NCBI GenBank assembly: GCA_022072205.1 | Contig: JAJVID010000019.1 | Coordinates: 6,410 to 59,818 of the forward strand | Direction: 5' to 3' | DNA length: 53,409 bases | DNA from: Acidobacteriota bacterium | GTDB lineage: Bacteria > Acidobacteriota > Blastocatellia > RBC074 | In this document: positions 10,834-22,186 of the stretch, piece after piece | How positions within the stretch are numbered: the first letter of the stretch is position 1 | Layout: every line of letters begins with the position of its first letter | Translations under genes and position numbers: made by a program | The notes under the pieces: model-generated | Databases searched by the model: none | Told to the model about the DNA's origin: nothing | The model's input: the letters and a program-made list of their open reading frames with translations, nothing else

Positions 10834-13602
10834 TTATGGTTTTTCCTTCTTCTTGAAACTGTCCAGCACGCCTTTCAACAAATCAGCCGGCTTCGGTTTG
10901 CCAGCGTCTTTGCCTGGCTCCTTGCCTGGTTCCTTGCCGGAATCTTTGTTCAATTCTTTGTTCAGCCTGTCGCTGAAACTCTCGACCAGCCGCTCCTTCG
11001 CGCGTTTTTCCAGCATTGAGGAGTTCAATCCGAAGGCGGGCTGATTCATCGGTCCGCTCATTTTGATCGGCACGACCATCGCGTCCCCCTCGACGAAGAA
11101 ATTGCCGAGCTTGGACGTGACTTTGCTGAGGCCTTGAATCAGCGATCCGACTCCGGCGTCGCCAGACTGCGGCATCACGCGTTTGGTCAATCCGGGACTC
11201 AACCGCGCCAGCAGATCGTAATCAACGGACGGCGCATTACCGAGTTGCATCGCGCCTTCGCCGGTCACTGACAAGTCATCCATCAAAAGCTGCAACGCGC
11301 TGGTCGTCATTCGCCCGCGATCGAATCGCAGATTGGTCTTGAGCGAACGGAACGCCGTGCCCGCGCCGCCCGTCGGCAGATTGACCAGTTTGCCGAGGAG
11401 TTCGACCTGCTTCATCAAATCGAAGCTGGCGAATTTGCCGTCGCTGATGGCGATGAATCCGTTTCCAACCAGCGTCTTCGCCAGCGCGTCGGGCGCGTCA
11501 CCAGTGCGGCCTCGGACGTTGAGCGAGCCGTCAGCGCGCCCATAAATCGCGCTTTTCTGCCCCGACGACGAAAGGAACTGGTTGATGTCCAGTCCGTTGA
11601 AATTTCCGTTGAGCGCAATCTCCGCCGGATTCTGCGATTGATCAATCCGCGCCGAGCCTTGATAAGCGCCGCCGAACAGCTTCAGCGACAGCGGATCAAG
11701 CGTGATTACATTGTTCGCCATCGCAATCCTGCTCGACATGTCGGTGGCGGTCAGACCTTCGAGAATCAGCTTTCCGACCGCAAGCTGGCCATCAGCGCGC
11801 ATCGGGCTGGACGATTTCTTCGCGCTCTGCCCGCCGCCAAGCGCCTGCTGCAATTCGGCGACGTTCAGTTGATTGGCTTTCAGATCGAAAGCCGCAAGCG
11901 GTTGATCGAAGTTTTTCACCTGAAGCCATCCGTTGACCTGGCTCGATCCAAGCTGCCCGGCGAGATTGTCAACGCGCAAACTGTCTCCCGTGAAACTTAA
12001 ATCGGCGTTGGCCACTTCAATCGGTTTCGCCGCTCCCGCCATCTGCAAACGCGCGCCGGACAACTTGCCCGAACCGCTGATGGTCGTCGCGCTACTCGCT
12101 TCGCTAAGGCCGGCGTCAATCGCGGCTTTGAGCGAAGCATTCCCGCTGCCTGTCACTTCAGGCCGCGCGCCGAACGATTCGGCGATCCTGATCAGGTCGT
12201 CGAGTTGCGCGTTGCTGGTCGCAACGTCCAGATGCGCGCGCGGCTGTTTGCCGTAATCGCTGATCTTCAGATTGCTGAAATCAACCGTCGTGCGCGAGAG
12301 CGTCGCGCGAAACGGCGAGGCGGTGATCTCCTGCGGCGTGCAATTCAATTTGAGTTCCGAGACGGTCATCGCCTGCGGCATCGAAGAGTTCTGAAATTTC
12401 AGATCACGAATCCCGGCCTGTCCGTTCAATGCCATTGATTTCACGTCGCCGTTCACTTTCAGGTTGACGGTGGCCGCGCCGCTCGCCTTCGTTCCCGGCG
12501 GCGGGCCGAAGCCGAAGGCGTAAGCTGATTCGAGCAAACTGTCGAGCGCCACGTCGTCGCCATTGATCTGCAGATCAACTGCCGGATCGTCGGGGATGCG
12601 GCTGATGTGGCCTTTGATGTCGGCCTTAGTCTTTCCCAGTCTCAGTTCGCATTGATCAATCGCCAGCGAGATTGCGGATTTCTCCGCCGATTGCGCTTCC
12701 GACTTTGCGGTCAGCGCGAACTCCGCTTCGACCGGCGTGCGCGCGGGTTCAACGCCCGCGATCAGGCGCAACTGATCGGCCTTGATCTCGCCTTCGGCCT
12801 TCAGCCCTTCGGCCAGCTTGCCTTTGATCTTCACGTCCATCGTCAATCGCCCCGCGCGCGGCGACGTTACGCCGAGCAGCGATTCCAGACCGGCGATGTC
12901 CGCCTCCTCCATCCGCACGCGAGCGTCGAGCGGCGTGCGCGACGCGTCCTGAGAATCAACAGGCCCGGCCTCGCCCTCCATCTCCACCTTCCCTGCTTTT
13001 TCACCCGGCATCGTCAGACCGATGACGAAATCGAAAGCCTGTCGCGGCGAGAAATCATCGAGCGCGACGTTGACGCCGGTGTAACTTCGTTCGACCGCCG
13101 GATTGACGCTGCGATCAATCAGCGTGAATCGCCCGTCGCGCACCAGCAGATCGAACGGCGGCTGCGACGAATCCTTCTCCGCCGATTGCAGCGGCTTGAG
13201 CGTGCTCCAATTCCACTTGCTCTCTTTGGCCTTAATCAGCGTCACCGCAGGCTCCACCAATTCGATTCCCGAAACTTCAGGGCTGCCCTTGAGCAGCGAC
13301 CACAAGCCGATCTGAAGCTTCACCGATTTGGCCTTCACGAAATCGGCCTGGGCGAATTGGGGGTCGTCGCCAATCACGACTTCATCAACTTTGATCTTGA
13401 CCGAAGGCAACAGGCCAAGCTCCATCGCGCCGAGTTTCACGGAGCGGCCCAGCGTCCGTTCGAGTTGAGACGTGATCTGGCCGCGATACGTGTTGATGTC
13501 AATGAATCGCGGGATGACGAGCAGCGCGAGCAACAACACTACGACAACGCCCGCCGCAATCATCGCCGGTTTGAACCATTTTGAAGAACTGGAAAATTTC
13601 AT
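10834..13602 (-). CDS. AsmA-family envelope protein
   Basis: A 922-residue inner-membrane-anchored protein of the AsmA family, whose members are thought to move phospholipids between membranes or to assist outer-membrane biogenesis. The N-terminal membrane helix (about 13-32) leads directly into the typical FIDINTYRGQITSQLERTLGR segment. Repeated beta-rich stretches run through the body, and the AsmA C-terminal region (GSLNVRGRTGDAPDALAKTL to DYDLLARL) is clear. The extreme C-terminus is a lysine-rich tail containing a short repeated GKEPGKEP motif. GGGAGG precedes the ATG at 13602. It follows mscL in the same direction but a terminator separates them. Confidence 0.88.
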   Translation of the reverse strand: MKFSSSSKWFKPAMIAAGVVVVLLLALLVIPRFIDINTYRGQITSQLERTLGRSVKLGAMELGLLPSVKIKVDEVVIGDDPQFAQADFVKAKSVKLQIGLWSLLKGSPEVSGIELVEPAVTLIKAKESKWNWSTLKPLQSAEKDSSQPPFDLLVRDGRFTLIDRSVNPAVERSYTGVNVALDDFSPRQAFDFVIGLTMPGEKAGKVEMEGEAGPVDSQDASRTPLDARVRMEEADIAGLESLLGVTSPRAGRLTMDVKIKGKLAEGLKAEGEIKADQLRLIAGVEPARTPVEAEFALTAKSEAQSAEKSAISLAIDQCELRLGKTKADIKGHISRIPDDPAVDLQINGDDVALDSLLESAYAFGFGPPPGTKASGAATVNLKVNGDVKSMALNGQAGIRDLKFQNSSMPQAMTVSELKLNCTPQEITASPFRATLSRTTVDFSNLKISDYGKQPRAHLDVATSNAQLDDLIRIAESFGARPEVTGSGNASLKAAIDAGLSEASSATTISGSGKLSGARLQMAGAAKPIEVANADLSFTGDSLRVDNLAGQLGSSQVNGWLQVKNFDQPLAAFDLKANQLNVAELQQALGGGQSAKKSSSPMRADGQLAVGKLILEGLTATDMSSRIAMANNVITLDPLSLKLFGGAYQGSARIDQSQNPAEIALNGNFNGLDINQFLSSSGQKSAIYGRADGSLNVRGRTGDAPDALAKTLVGNGFIAISDGKFASFDLMKQVELLGKLVNLPTGGAGTAFRSLKTNLRFDRGRMTTSALQLLMDDLSVTGEGAMQLGNAPSVDYDLLARLSPGLTKRVMPQSGDAGVGSLIQGLSKVTSKLGNFFVEGDAMVVPIKMSGPMNQPAFGLNSSMLEKRAKERLVESFSDRLNKELNKDSGKEPGKEPGKDAGKPKPADLLKGVLDSFKKKEKP

Positions 13603-13631
13603 CTTTCGCCTCCCAGGATTGTCGTTCGACC

Positions 13632-13670
13632 AAAAAATTAAGCGAGGCAGGGAGAATATCCCCGCCTCGC
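13632..13670 (-). terminator. Intrinsic terminator after mscL
   Basis: On the minus strand a GC-rich stem (GCGAGGC pairing with GCCTCGC, plus an inner GGGA/TCCC) is followed at once by a T-rich run containing six consecutive T (bases 13633-13638). Its position, directly after the mscL stop, fits a Rho-independent terminator for mscL. Confidence 0.75.
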
Positions 13671-13701
13671 GTGTTTGTCACTATTTTTGCCGCGATGTTG
13701 G

Positions 13702-14103
13702 TCAGGCTTTGACCTTGAGCAGGTCGCGGATTTCGGCCAGCAACGATTCGGTCGGCGTCGGAAGCGGCGGCGGCTCCTCTTTCGCCGTATCCTTTCGGAG
13801 CCGGTTGTACATCTTGACCAGCAGGAAGATCACGAAAGCGATGATCAGAAAATTGATCAGGCTCTGAATGAAGCTGCCGTATTTGATCGCCACCTCGACA
13901 AGCTTGTCGCCTTCGAGTTTCGTACCGAGCGATAATTTCAACGCGCTCAGGTCAATGCCGCCCAGAACTTTCCCCAAAACGGGCGAGATCAGATCGTCAA
14001 CAACCGACGAGACGATCTTGCCGAACGCCGCGCCGATGATCACGCCGACCGCCAGGTCCATCACGTTGCCTCTGCTGATAAACTCCTTGAACTCACGCCA
14101 CAT
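13702..14103 (-). CDS. mscL: Large-conductance mechanosensitive channel MscL
   Basis: A 133-residue pentameric inner-membrane channel that opens on hypo-osmotic shock. It has the N-terminal [28 protein letters not shown] signature (amphipathic helix and pore helix TM1) and a second hydrophobic helix, [18 protein letters not shown]. The cytoplasmic C-terminal bundle is [15 protein letters not shown] precedes the ATG at 14103. Size and order of segments are fully typical. Confidence 0.96.
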   Translation of the reverse strand: MWREFKEFISRGNVMDLAVGVIIGAAFGKIVSSVVDDLISPVLGKVLGGIDLSALKLSLGTKLEGDKLVEVAIKYGSFIQSLINFLIIAFVIFLLVKMYNRLRKDTAKEEPPPLPTPTESLLAEIRDLLKVKA

Positions 14104-14349
14104 AAACGTCCTCCTGTTGAATTTGGGTTGGAACTTGAAAAGCGGTGTACTGCTGCTATTCGTGAATATTCGTGTTCATTCGTGGCTGAGAAAAGCGCCG
14201 CGCAGATGTCTGCGGCGATAAATCCTCGCCGACGACGCCGCTGCGGCGCTCAAAGTTTAGCCTACAATTTCGATTTGATGAAGAAGTCGGGCGCGAGATC
14301 GAGCGAGCTTACGCCTGCGCAACCTCACACTACCTGATGGCGACGCGGC
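14104..14349. other. Intergenic stretch upstream of mscL
   Basis: A 246-base gap between the mscL start and the 3' end of the outer-membrane barrel gene, both on the minus strand. It should hold the mscL promoter, but no convincing -35/-10 pair is visible. A short GC-rich inverted stretch (GCCGC/GCGGC around 14195-14250) is the only structure noted. Confidence 0.4.
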
Positions 14350-15774
14350 TCAAAAGCCGCGTGTGAGCGAGAAGTACACCAGGTTGGTTTCGTTGCTGTG
14401 CCCAAGCTCGATGCGCACGGCGAATGCTCTGTTATAACGATAAGTGACGCCGCCGCCGACACCGAAGCGCCAGTTGCTCGAACTGAATTTATTGTTGGCC
14501 AGGACTTGCGGATCGGTTTTCGACCTGTTGTCGCCCCACGCCTGCCCGGCGTCGCCGAAGGCGTGAATGTCCAGTCCACGAGTATCTGTCTGCGCCCAGA
14601 CAGTCTGACGCAACTCGGTTGAGAGCACCAGCGCGTTGTTGGCGCGGAAGCGGAAGTCGCGGAAGCCTCGCACATAAAGACGCCCGCCGATGAAGGATTG
14701 ATAGTAAAACGGAATCTGGCTGCCGCCCTTCGGGTTTTCAAATGAGCCGAAGACGCGCGCGGCAAACGATGTCTTGTCGCTGGCGAGCGGGATGTAAGCC
14801 CTCGCGTCGAACAATCCCCACAACCAGCCATAATCGGTAAACAGCGCGCCGTTGTCTATCCCGTCCCAGGAGCCATACATTCCGTAAAGATAGAATCCCT
14901 TGGTCAATCCGCGCTCGTTGTTGCGCCCGTCGTATTCGCCATAAAGACCGTAATAGAAAATTTCCGCGTTCATATCCAGCCCCGGCGCCCAGGCTATGAC
15001 CGGCGTGACCGCCGGATTGCCCGAAAAGAACTGATTTATGGGCGGCACGTCTGAATTCCCATTGGTGGCGCCGGTGTTGGACAGACCGGAGTAAACACCG
15101 GCTTTCATGCGGTAAGTAAAATCCCGCTGGAACAGGCCGTTGTAAGACCGCTTTTCCAGTTGGAAACTGGTTCTTGTCGCCTGCGGTGTGCGCGGGCCGA
15201 GGCCGTAAAATGGCCAGCCTCTGATCAGCATGTAATTGAACCAGAGGTTAGCGTGCGTCCGCTCGTCGCCAATTTTTGGGAAGACAGCGTCGAGCCTGAA
15301 CCGCCGATCAAGCAGTGTGGAGACAAGCGCTGTAGCCCGGAACTCGACCCAGGAAAATTTGTCGGCGGTCGTGAACTCGAGGCCGAGGCCGAGACCCGCC
15401 CCCTGCTCAAAGCCGCCCACGACCCCGTTGACGTATTTGGGGCCGAATCTGAGAGCGGCGAAGACTTCGCGCCACGGCGCGAGGAATTCGCGTACCTTGA
15501 CCCGGTCGGTGGGCTTGGCGGTTGGTGTCGGGCCTGCGGGGCCGGTAGCTTGCGGATCGGGTGTAGGCGGCGGTATCAACACGTAGTCTTTTAATACCCG
15601 CGACCAATTCGGGGTGATGATATTCGCGCTTTTATCGCTGTCGGTAGTCGCAATCGCCACGCTCGATTCATCGTTCCCGCCCTGAGCCTGGCAAGGGAAG
15701 GCAAACGCCAGAAACGCGGTCAAGGCCAGTCCTGTGGTTAGAACGGTGGCCAGCTTCAGCGCCGATCTGATCAT
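14350..15774 (-). CDS. Outer-membrane beta-barrel protein, Omp85/D15-like (paralog 1)
   Basis: 474 residues: signal peptide (about 1-31), a short Pro/Thr-rich segment, then an all-beta region ending in LVYFSLTRGF, with the terminal Phe typical of outer-membrane barrels. The segment GGRLYVRGFRDFRFRANNALVLSTELRQTVW resembles the conserved RGF/RGY element of the bacterial surface antigen (D15/BamA) fold. No POTRA domains are evident, so it is a short barrel-only member. The ATG at 15774 follows GGAGGAG. It is divergent from and clearly paralogous to the gene at 16206. Function beyond an outer-membrane barrel is unknown. Confidence 0.78.
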   Translation of the reverse strand: MIRSALKLATVLTTGLALTAFLAFAFPCQAQGGNDESSVAIATTDSDKSANIITPNWSRVLKDYVLIPPPTPDPQATGPAGPTPTAKPTDRVKVREFLAPWREVFAALRFGPKYVNGVVGGFEQGAGLGLGLEFTTADKFSWVEFRATALVSTLLDRRFRLDAVFPKIGDERTHANLWFNYMLIRGWPFYGLGPRTPQATRTSFQLEKRSYNGLFQRDFTYRMKAGVYSGLSNTGATNGNSDVPPINQFFSGNPAVTPVIAWAPGLDMNAEIFYYGLYGEYDGRNNERGLTKGFYLYGMYGSWDGIDNGALFTDYGWLWGLFDARAYIPLASDKTSFAARVFGSFENPKGGSQIPFYYQSFIGGRLYVRGFRDFRFRANNALVLSTELRQTVWAQTDTRGLDIHAFGDAGQAWGDNRSKTDPQVLANNKFSSSNWRFGVGGGVTYRYNRAFAVRIELGHSNETNLVYFSLTRGF

Positions 15775-16205
15775 TGGAAATACTCCTCCGTCTCCTGGTG
15801 GTTTTAATTTTTTCCGGGGAGTACAAAATGTGGGAGTGATCTGGAGTTGAACGCAGTCTACTACCGCAAAGCGAAGCCGGACAAGCCTCGCCTTGCCAAT
15901 TCACTGAAGCGGCCCGGACAGGCCATAAAAATCGTGGCGAGGCCTGACATTGGTTGTATACTCTGGCGGTAAATTTCGGCGCTGGCGTGATCCGAACACC
16001 GACGCCCGGCGTATCTGAAAAGGAAGTTTGGCGAAAAGACAGGACGACACGGAATGAGGACGGCGGATCGAAACTCATCATTTGATGCGGACGCGCAGGC
16101 GAATTGATTCAACCTCGACGGCGCCCGACGGTGTAAGATTCCCCCAGCCAAACACGACAATGCAATCACAAATCCAACGCTCAATCATTCGGAGGAACAA
16201 AAATA
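15775..16205. other. Divergent intergenic region between two barrel genes
   Basis: A 431-base region holding the promoters and 5' leaders of two divergent outer-membrane genes. A TATACT hexamer (near 15957) resembles a -10 box for the plus direction, but lacks a good -35. Ribosome sites are visible at both ends: GGAGGAG before 15774 (minus) and GGAGG before 16206 (plus). No convincing gene is present. Confidence 0.5.
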
Positions 16206-17684
16206 ATGAGTAGGTCTCTGCGAATTCTTTCCCTGCTGTCAGCCGCGGCTCTGGCTTTGGCCTTGACGGCTGCGGTTGACGCCTTCGGCCAGTCGTCGAA
16301 CGCATCCGCCGACGTTCAAAATTCAGCTTCCCCAAGCATCGCATCTTCGGTTTCAACGCCGCCTCTCGCTCTGGGCAATTACCCGATCATCGTCCCGCCA
16401 AAATCCGGCAAAACTTCCAACGCCAATAAAACTACGAACAAAACGGAGGCGGACAACAACAACGCCAGCAACGCGACTCCCGCTCCCGCTCCAGGCCCGC
16501 AATCGCAGGTTTCCCAGTTTTCCGACCGCTCGATCTCGCGTGACCGTAATGCGCCGGTTCGCTCCAATCTCAACGCCATCAGAATCGTTGACCACGTCAA
16601 CGCGCTTCTTGGCGGTTTCGCGCAGGGCGGTGGATTCGGCTTCGGCGTCGAATTTACTACGGCCAAAAGTGAAGAACTCAAAGGATACGAAGTCTACGCC
16701 CGCGCGCTGGTCTCGACCCGCCTTTACACCAGCGGCGAAGTCGGCGCCCGAGTTGGCAACAACAACACGCGCGGTGAAGTCTGGTTCAATTACACGCGCC
16801 GCACGCGCGACAATTTCTTCGGCATCGGCCCGCTCACTTCCGAACTGCTCGAAACCAACTTCGGAACCGAGCAGCGCAGCTTCAATGCGGTTTTTTCTCA
16901 GAGACTCGCCAAGAAGTCGGAAGTCGGCGTCTATGCGCAGGTGTCCAACACGGGGGCGTTCAATGGCAAAGACGATAAGGACGCGCCGATTGACGTGCTC
17001 TTCTCCGGCAATCCGAATGTCGTCCCGATCACACGTTTCATCCCAGGACTTGGGCAAAACGTAAAGCTCTTCAGCTACGGCGCCTACGCCGAAGTTGATC
17101 TGCGCAACAATGAGCGCGGGCTGACCAAAGGCGGGTATCTTTACGGTAGGCTGAGTTCGTTTGACGGTCTGGACAACGGCAATGCGTTTTCGGACTTCGG
17201 CTGGATCGAGACCGAACTGGACGGGCGCGTTTATATTCCGATCTTCAGCGATAAGACATCGCTGGCCTTGCGCGCTTACACAACTCTGAAAAACCCGAAG
17301 CGCGGCAGCCAGATTCCTTTTTACGATCTTTCGACCGTTGGCGGACGCAGCTACCTGCGCGGCTTCCGCAACTTCCGCTTCCGGGCCAATAACGCGCTCA
17401 TCTTCGCGGGCGAAATCCGCCGAACCATCTGGGCGCAAAACGATGACAACACGAAAGGGCTTGACCTGATCGTTTTCACCGACGTGGGACAGGTCTGGGG
17501 CGACAACAGGTCGAAGACCGACCCGGCGATTCTGGTCAACGACAAGTTCAGTTCCAGGAATTGGCGCACCGGATTCGGCGGCGGAGTGCAATACAGGCTG
17601 AGCAAGAACTTCGCCTTCCGCTTCGATGTCGCCGCGTCGAACGAAAGGATCATGGGCTACCTCTCGCTGAGTCCCGGATTCTAG
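16206..17684 (+). CDS. Outer-membrane beta-barrel protein, Omp85/D15-like (paralog 2)
   Basis: 492 residues with a signal peptide (about 1-28), an Asn/Thr/Pro-rich low-complexity segment (50-100) and a barrel ending in MGYLSLSPGF. It shares long segments with the divergent gene at 14350-15774: GGFAQGGGFGFGVEFTTA, NNERGLTKGGYLYG, GSQIPFY, and the RGFRNFRFRANNALIF element of the D15 fold. GGAGG precedes the ATG. It is probably a duplicate that diverged in the N-terminal linker; substrate or partner unknown. Confidence 0.78.
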   Translation: MSRSLRILSLLSAAALALALTAAVDAFGQSSNASADVQNSASPSIASSVSTPPLALGNYPIIVPPKSGKTSNANKTTNKTEADNNNASNATPAPAPGPQSQVSQFSDRSISRDRNAPVRSNLNAIRIVDHVNALLGGFAQGGGFGFGVEFTTAKSEELKGYEVYARALVSTRLYTSGEVGARVGNNNTRGEVWFNYTRRTRDNFFGIGPLTSELLETNFGTEQRSFNAVFSQRLAKKSEVGVYAQVSNTGAFNGKDDKDAPIDVLFSGNPNVVPITRFIPGLGQNVKLFSYGAYAEVDLRNNERGLTKGGYLYGRLSSFDGLDNGNAFSDFGWIETELDGRVYIPIFSDKTSLALRAYTTLKNPKRGSQIPFYDLSTVGGRSYLRGFRNFRFRANNALIFAGEIRRTIWAQNDDNTKGLDLIVFTDVGQVWGDNRSKTDPAILVNDKFSSRNWRTGFGGGVQYRLSKNFAFRFDVAASNERIMGYLSLSPGF

Positions 17685-17702
17685 ATAGGCGGATGCGATG
17701 AA

Positions 17703-17752
17703 GAATATGCCGTATGTAATATGCGACTTCGCGTATTACATACGGCATATTC
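17703..17752. terminator. Strong hairpin between convergent genes (bidirectional terminator or palindromic element)
   Basis: The arms 17703-17722 and 17733-17752 are complementary over about 20 bases around a short loop containing ACTTCG. T-rich sequence follows on the plus strand. The position between the ends of two convergent genes fits a shared terminator. The A/T-rich arms with repeated TATG words also resemble the dispersed palindromes elsewhere in the window. Confidence 0.65.
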
Positions 17753-17756
17753 CCTT

Positions 17757-18557
17757 TTATCCAATTTCTTCCCCGCAATGCGGGCAGGTCGTTTTCCTGG
17801 TTTTCTGTTTTTGAATCTCTTCGACAAACCCGGCGCCGAAAATTCCCACCGGCAGGGCGAACATTCCGATTCCGAGTATGGCGATCAACATCGCGAGCGC
17901 TCTGCCCAGAGGCGTGACCGGAAAGACATCGCCGTAGCCCACCGTCGTGAGCGTCATGACCGACCACCAAACCGTCGAAGGGATGTCGGGGAACTTGTCC
18001 GGCTGAGCTTCGTTTTCGGCGAAGTACATAAACGACGCCGACATTATGATCATCACCAACATCATCATCGCCGTGACAAAAAGCTCTTCCCGCTTGCTCC
18101 TGAACACGCGCCCGAACAGCCGCACGGATGACGAATAACGGCCAAGTTTCGCTACCCGGAAGAGACGGAAGAGCCGCAACGCGCGAACAAAGCGCAGGTC
18201 GGCGGTGAAAAACGTCAGGTAAAAAGGCAGAACCGCCAGCAGATCAATCATCGCCATTGGCCGAAACATAAACCGCAGCCTGCCGAACACCGGGTGTGAA
18301 TATCTGCTCTGCGACGCGCAGGCCCACAGTCGCGCCAGGTACTCAATCGTGAAGACGGCGACTGAGAAGACTTCAAACCAGCGCAGGGCCGATTGAAAGC
18401 GGACTTCGACGGATTTGACCGTGCCGAGAATCACCGCGATGACGTTGAGGAAGATGAGAACGAGAATGAACACGTCAAAGGCGTCGTAGACCTTGCCTCG
18501 CGGCTCGCCTGGTCTGTCAACTTCCAGAATTTCCCAGACTCTCTTTTTTAAATCCAT
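17757..18557 (-). CDS. Voltage-gated potassium channel with a CxxC tail
   Basis: A Kv-type ion channel of about 266 residues with six membrane segments. The S4 voltage sensor is RFVRALRLFRLFRVAKLGR. The pore helix and selectivity filter read TTVGYGD, so K+ selectivity is expected. The C-terminus ends in CPHCGEEIG, half of a zinc-ribbon-like motif, unusual for a channel. The ATG at 18557 is used here. A TTG at 18581 would overlap the stop of the upstream kinase gene by TTGA. Neither has a strong ribosome site, and coupling to the kinase gene is plausible. Confidence 0.87.
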   Translation of the reverse strand: MDLKKRVWEILEVDRPGEPRGKVYDAFDVFILVLIFLNVIAVILGTVKSVEVRFQSALRWFEVFSVAVFTIEYLARLWACASQSRYSHPVFGRLRFMFRPMAMIDLLAVLPFYLTFFTADLRFVRALRLFRLFRVAKLGRYSSSVRLFGRVFRSKREELFVTAMMMLVMIIMSASFMYFAENEAQPDKFPDIPSTVWWSVMTLTTVGYGDVFPVTPLGRALAMLIAILGIGMFALPVGIFGAGFVEEIQKQKTRKTTCPHCGEEIG

Positions 18558-18577
18558 AACCCGCGCATCCGACTTGC

Positions 18578-21010
<2,433 letters not shown>

Positions 21011-21067
21011 TTTGTGACCGCTCGTTGTGAAATCTGTCGCGCTGATGGCTCCGGATGTTTATCATCT

Positions 21068-21304
21068 GTAACTGCTCAACCCTCTTCGTCGCGTAGCGAC
21101 GGTTTGATTTTAGGCAGGTCGTTTACGGCCTGCATGAGGCGCCGAGTAATATATTTCGTCGCGTAGCGACGATTGAATCAATTGCAACGCTGGTTTCAAC
21201 CGTCGCTACGCGACGTGAAAATCGTTTGCCTTTGCATGCAGGCCGTAAACGACCTGCCTAAAATCAAACCGTCCCGCTGGGACGAAGAAAGGCTGAGCAG
21301 TTAC
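21068..21304. repeat. Large nested palindrome (~73-bp outer arms)
   Basis: The outer arms 21068-21140 and about 21232-21304 are complementary with few mismatches, including the long shared core around TTTTAGGCAGGTCGTTTACG. The centre has its own inverted repeat: CGTCGCGTAGCGACG at 21158-21172 and its complement at 21201-21215, with a further copy in the left arm at 21087. The right boundary coincides with the premature end of the vapC-like gene. No ORF is inside. Confidence 0.85.
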
Positions 21305-21414
21305 AAAGTGAATTGATTATGGGTTGCGAGATAAGTCGCCGCTTTGGCCGTCGCTGTTGGATGACCGCGCAAAATGGCCGAAAGAACATCGGTATCCAAC
21401 AACACCTGCGTCAT
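21301..21414 (-). pseudogene. Truncated PIN-domain (VapC-type) toxin
   Basis: 37 codons from the ATG at 21414. The opening LLDTDVLSAILRG is the first strand and helix of a PIN-domain ribonuclease, with the first catalytic Asp. The protein then stops at a TAA formed by the first bases of the large palindrome. PIN toxins are about 130 residues, and the remaining acidic residues are absent here and beyond the palindrome. The start overlaps the antitoxin stop by ATGA, as in intact vapBC operons. It is almost surely inactive. Confidence 0.78.
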
Positions 21415-21545
21415 TGAATTCTTTCTCCAAAGAAATCATTCCTATCCAACGCAATCCGTTCAATCTCATCAATCTCGCTTTCAGAAAGCCCTTCGTAAAC
21501 CTGGGCGGCCAATTCCAATGGATTTGTTTCCGATGTTTGTTGCAT
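21411..21545 (-). CDS. Small antitoxin-like protein, partner of the truncated toxin
   Basis: A 44-residue acidic protein (opening MQQTSETNPLELAAQVYEG) located directly upstream of and overlapping the PIN-toxin remnant, in the position of a VapB-type antitoxin. It has a GAGGAG ribosome site 9 bases before the ATG at 21545. No DNA-binding domain is evident, so it may be only the toxin-wrapping tail. It may persist because loss of the toxin made it harmless. Confidence 0.6.
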   Translation of the reverse strand: MQQTSETNPLELAAQVYEGLSESEIDEIERIALDRNDFFGERIQ

Positions 21546-21643
21546 TGCGGCATTCTCCTCGCTTTTCCAGTTTCATCCGCCACGATTTTACGCCATCCTC
21601 CCTTTCGTGGCGATGCTCTGACTGCTTCTCTTTTACTGACGCC

Positions 21644-22162
21644 TCAGCCGCCAAGCCCCTGTTTCAAATAATGCTCTGACAGTTCGTGATAAATCTTCGC
21701 GCTGCGTTCGACCGAAGCCAAAGCTCCGCCGGAGAGTTCTTTTTTGACGACGGCGGGAGAGCCTGCGGCCAGCGTGCGCGGAGGAATAACCGTTCCGGGA
21801 GTGACCACGCCGCCCGCCGCGACCATCGCCTGTTCGCTGACCACAGCCGCGTGCAAAACAATCGCGCCCATCCCGACAACCGCGCCGTTCTCAATCGTGC
21901 AGCCTTCGAGCAAGGCGCCGTGTCCGATGGTCACGTCTTCCTTGATGATCGTCGGGATTTCGGGCGTCGTATGGATGACCGCGTTGTCCTGCACGTTCGA
22001 GCCGCGCCCGACGGCGATGCGGCCTTCATCGCCGCGCAGCGTGACGCCGTACCAGACGCTCGCGCCGTCGCCAATCTCCACATCGCCAATGATGACCGCC
22101 GTCGGGGCGATGAAAACATCCTTGCCTATTCGCGGGCGTTTGCCGTCGTATTCGATAATCAT
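21644..22162 (-). CDS. Gamma-carbonic-anhydrase-like left-handed beta-helix protein
   Basis: A 172-residue hexapeptide-repeat protein of the gamma-carbonic anhydrase/PaaY/YrdA family, expected as a trimer with metal sites between subunits. Two metal-ligand histidines of the family pattern are present: His64 in NAVIH and His81 in IGHG. The third, normally His five residues later, is Glu86 (ALLEGC), so classical zinc coordination is altered and activity is doubtful. The ATG at 22162 is preferred; GTG and TTG triplets lie just upstream in frame. It is immediately downstream of pgsA. Confidence 0.85.
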   Translation of the reverse strand: MIIEYDGKRPRIGKDVFIAPTAVIIGDVEIGDGASVWYGVTLRGDEGRIAVGRGSNVQDNAVIHTTPEIPTIIKEDVTIGHGALLEGCTIENGAVVGMGAIVLHAAVVSEQAMVAAGGVVTPGTVIPPRTLAAGSPAVVKKELSGGALASVERSAKIYHELSEHYLKQGLGG

Positions 22163-22186
22163 TGCCGTCACCAAAATCTTGAAGAG

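Noticed and set aside
12607-13584. Plus-strand 325-codon open frame opposite AsmA
   Set aside because: Arg/Gln/Leu-rich shadow of a confidently assigned gene; no ribosome site or domain.
16353-17591. Minus-strand 412-codon open frame opposite the second barrel gene
   Set aside because: The plus-strand gene has a signal peptide, ribosome site and a terminal-Phe barrel; the minus frame has none.
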